This document shows, piece by piece, positions 61,860 through 64,000 of a stretch of DNA of 64,000 nucleotides; within the stretch, counting starts at the first letter, position 1; each line of letters starts with the position of its first letter. The notes beneath the pieces were generated by a model, which saw only the letters and a list, made by a program, of their open reading frames with translations, did not search any database and had not been told where the DNA came from. Position numbers and translations under genes: made by a program. Source of the stretch: Hormiphora californensis (Eukaryota > Ctenophora > Tentaculata > Cydippida > Pleurobrachiidae); assembly GCA_020137815.1 (NCBI GenBank), contig CM035361.1, positions 673,524 to 737,523 on the forward strand. The letters are read 5' to 3'.

Positions 61860-63655
61860 TACTACCAATGGCCTACCGAATAACTAAATACAAGGCGAGC
61901 ATGAAACGTTTCAAAAGATTGCAAGCTAACATCAAAGATCAAAAGACCTTTTTAACCAGTTGACGGGTACTAAACTAACATCCTAGTTTACACCTCATTA
62001 GATACCCGCGGGGCTCGTTATACTACCGGAATTGCTGCTGCTTGTACTGCTATGAAAACATTTCAGTAATCAGATATCAGGTATATCCTGCTGATACTGT
62101 GCTATACTGGCGAAATGCCACTAGACTACCGGGGATATGGCTAGGAGCCAAATTTCAGTATCACAATCTCATTCTAATGAATTCTAAAGAATCCATAGCG
62201 AAACAACTTTTTCCAAATTTTCTAATTAAGTCTCAAGATCAAATATGTCCCCGTGCAGTTCAGAATGGGCCGGCGCCGCCTGACACAAAGTGATTTGCCC
62301 CTGTGGGTAGGATCCCCGACAGGGGTTCACGCCCATGGCAACCTCATGGCAACCCCATGGCAACCTCACGTCCATGGCAACCTCTCTTATCAAATCAGAA
62401 AAGCTGCAGATTGTGCAAATCTAAATCAGGCTGGTTTAAAGTTGAATACAAGAATTGAGCTGGATCTGTCGTGGCGGTGTTGGTGGTACTGCCCCAAATA
62501 CTAACCCCAAAAAACAACACAGGGTTGTCGACACACTAGATGCTCATGCAGCATACGATAATGATGACACGTGGCGGCATATAGCTTGTTTGTTCTGAAC
62601 ACATTCTGGGTATCGACAGATGGCGGCTTTCTTGGAAGGGAGGTGGCATGATACCAATATATAATATTGAAAGATCGAACATATGAAAGAAGGAATACGG
62701 CCCAAAGGAACCACATTATCTAAAGAAGCGAATCTAAAAGAAGGTTGGAATCCAGCATAAGATATTTCGCAGATCGCAATTTTTTATTGCCGAAACATTT
62801 GTAGAAGAAAGACGGCCTACGTTTTTGTTATTGAATACCAACGGTTTTCAGAAAATTCGTTTCGCGGATTTTCAAGGAATTTTCACTTCAAAATTAACTT
62901 ATACGCCCGTCGCCCTCGGTACCAGTTGCAGACATGTATTTAGGAGCAACAAGATCTGATCTGATCTAATCTATTGAGGATTGCCGGGTGATACGATAGA
63001 ACACGAATTTATAATAGTGGTATGAATAACAAACCATTTACTGCGAGTACATCCCCTTGTACTAGGTGATTCACCACTACTCGAAAGTTCTATATATGAG
63101 CTTGCACGCTAATACACGCTTTATTTCGAATCTCTTGTAAATGGAGTGAGTGCTTGGTAAAATTGACATCCCCAAGAGGACGGGGTGATACACGAGATCT
63201 GGAGAGATATTAAATGATCTCGGAGATATCACGATGAGAACAAGGCAATTGATATAGGATACCGATATATAGGGCAGCTGCACCAAATTATACCCTTCTT
63301 TAGCTTTATTAGATTCAATTATGTATTTCTCTTATTGGACACGTCACACCACATTCATACACAACTATGCGATTTGAGAATAATGACCCTGTAACAGAGA
63401 ATTCTCTGTCCACAACGTAGTAAATGAATTCTGCAACAACGACCACAGAATAGAAATACTAAACCATACGGAAAACATAAACAGAACCAGAGGCGTCCCT
63501 TGCAGAGCTATAATACGGGATAGCTTTATTCCTCTAGTTCTTCTAGGGCCATATCCAGGTAGCACATCGTGTGACTCAATAAGACACGTTACCCCCAATT
63601 CTTGGAAGATCTTCCGGTTCTTCTCGCCCGTTCCTGATTCTGAGAACTGGATCTC
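61860..63655. other. Intergenic, no gene seen
   Basis: Unique-looking sequence. Small CATGGCAACC repeats lie at 62334-62382, and a GGCGCCGCCTGACA piece at 62271 resembles the end of the short GC-rich element family. No exon set or domain was found. Confidence 0.45.
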
Positions 63656-63663
63656 CTCGGTCG

Positions 63664-64000
63664 TTCCCTACCTCCCATTTACTCCATCTCTCAGCTACCC
63701 TACCTCCCATTTACTCCATCTCTCAGCTACCCTACCTCCCATTTACTCCATCTCTCAGCTTACTTATCTCCCATTTACTCCATCTCTCAGCTTCCCTACC
63801 TCCCATTTACTCCATCCCTCAGCTTCCCTACCTGCCATTTACTCCATCTCTCAGCTACCCTACCACCCATTTACTCCATCTCTCAGCTTTCCTACCTCCC
63901 ATTTAATCCATCTCTCAGCTTCCCTACCTCCCATTTACTCCATCTCTCAGGGGTAGGAATGTTAGGATAAATGGGAGTAAATGGGAGGTAGGGCAGCTGA
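63664..64000. repeat. 32-bp tandem repeat with inverted terminal unit
   Basis: About nine units of CTACCTCCCATTTACTCCAT plus CTCTCAGCTACC, ending at 63950. The window's last about 35 bp carry the same unit in inverse orientation (GGGAGTAAATGGGAGGTAGG), so a palindromic arrangement probably continues past the edge. Confidence 0.9.

Overview
This is a metazoan nuclear window. The evidence is GT-AG introns, a secreted protein assembled from LDLa, TSP1, SEA, ShKT and WAP domains on mostly phase-1 exons, a multi-exon transporter, and many metazoan-type DNA transposons plus a Penelope-like retroelement. The short introns, dense small inverted-repeat elements and huge Thr/Ser/Glu-rich exons would suit a non-bilaterian animal such as a sponge or cnidarian. 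That placement is inference. No rRNA, tRNA or CRISPR array was seen.

Layout. 1-7.5 kb: a broken pogo/Tigger-type transposase relic amid dispersed AAATGGGATA motifs, several small DNA transposons and microsatellites, with no host gene seen. 7.53-36.93 kb (+): one giant gene, reconstructed here as 24 coding exons whose phases agree across nearly all junctions. It encodes a secreted mucin-like protein of about 4,200 residues: signal peptide, LDLa, Thr/Ser-rich, TSP1, LDLa, Thr/Ser-rich, Cys-rich plus beta module, SEA, acidic Thr/Ser-rich, ShKT, about 1,900 residues of Thr/Glu repeats, ShKT, acidic linker, second Cys-rich plus beta module, WAP, stop. Its 7.5-kb intron 1 is almost entirely a 68-bp minisatellite. 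Each regular unit copies the 3' splice site and first about 40 nt of the LDLa exon that follows. Intron 19 holds an antisense TATA-driven intronless gene, two antisense exons and a Penelope-like insertion.

37-45.3 kb: a duplicated copy of part of that insertion together with ShKT exon 20, lying beyond the gene's stop codon. Then a 1.5-kb foldback element, a 109-bp hAT-type element and a 3,463-bp Polinton/Maverick-like mini-element with long terminal inverted repeats (TIRs), an exact 6-bp target duplication and three small genes, each behind its own TATA box. 45.3-51.2 kb: repeats, no convincing gene. 51.18-58.85 kb (-): a complete 12-exon Major Facilitator transporter of 457 aa. Its intron 1 is nearly filled by a 3,167-bp element with 8-bp target duplications, and a second transposon is nested inside that. 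58.9-64 kb: further small transposons, palindromes and a 32-bp tandem repeat.

The two host genes look unrelated in function: one builds an extracellular, probably heavily O-glycosylated matrix or mucus protein, the other a membrane transporter. The most unusual feature is how repeats have invaded splice signals. A 3' splice site of the giant gene has been amplified roughly a hundred-fold and a 5' splice site four-fold, and the LDLa-encoding exons survive next to these arrays. One 1-nt insertion in the largest exon and an error-like block inside the minisatellite may be assembly faults.
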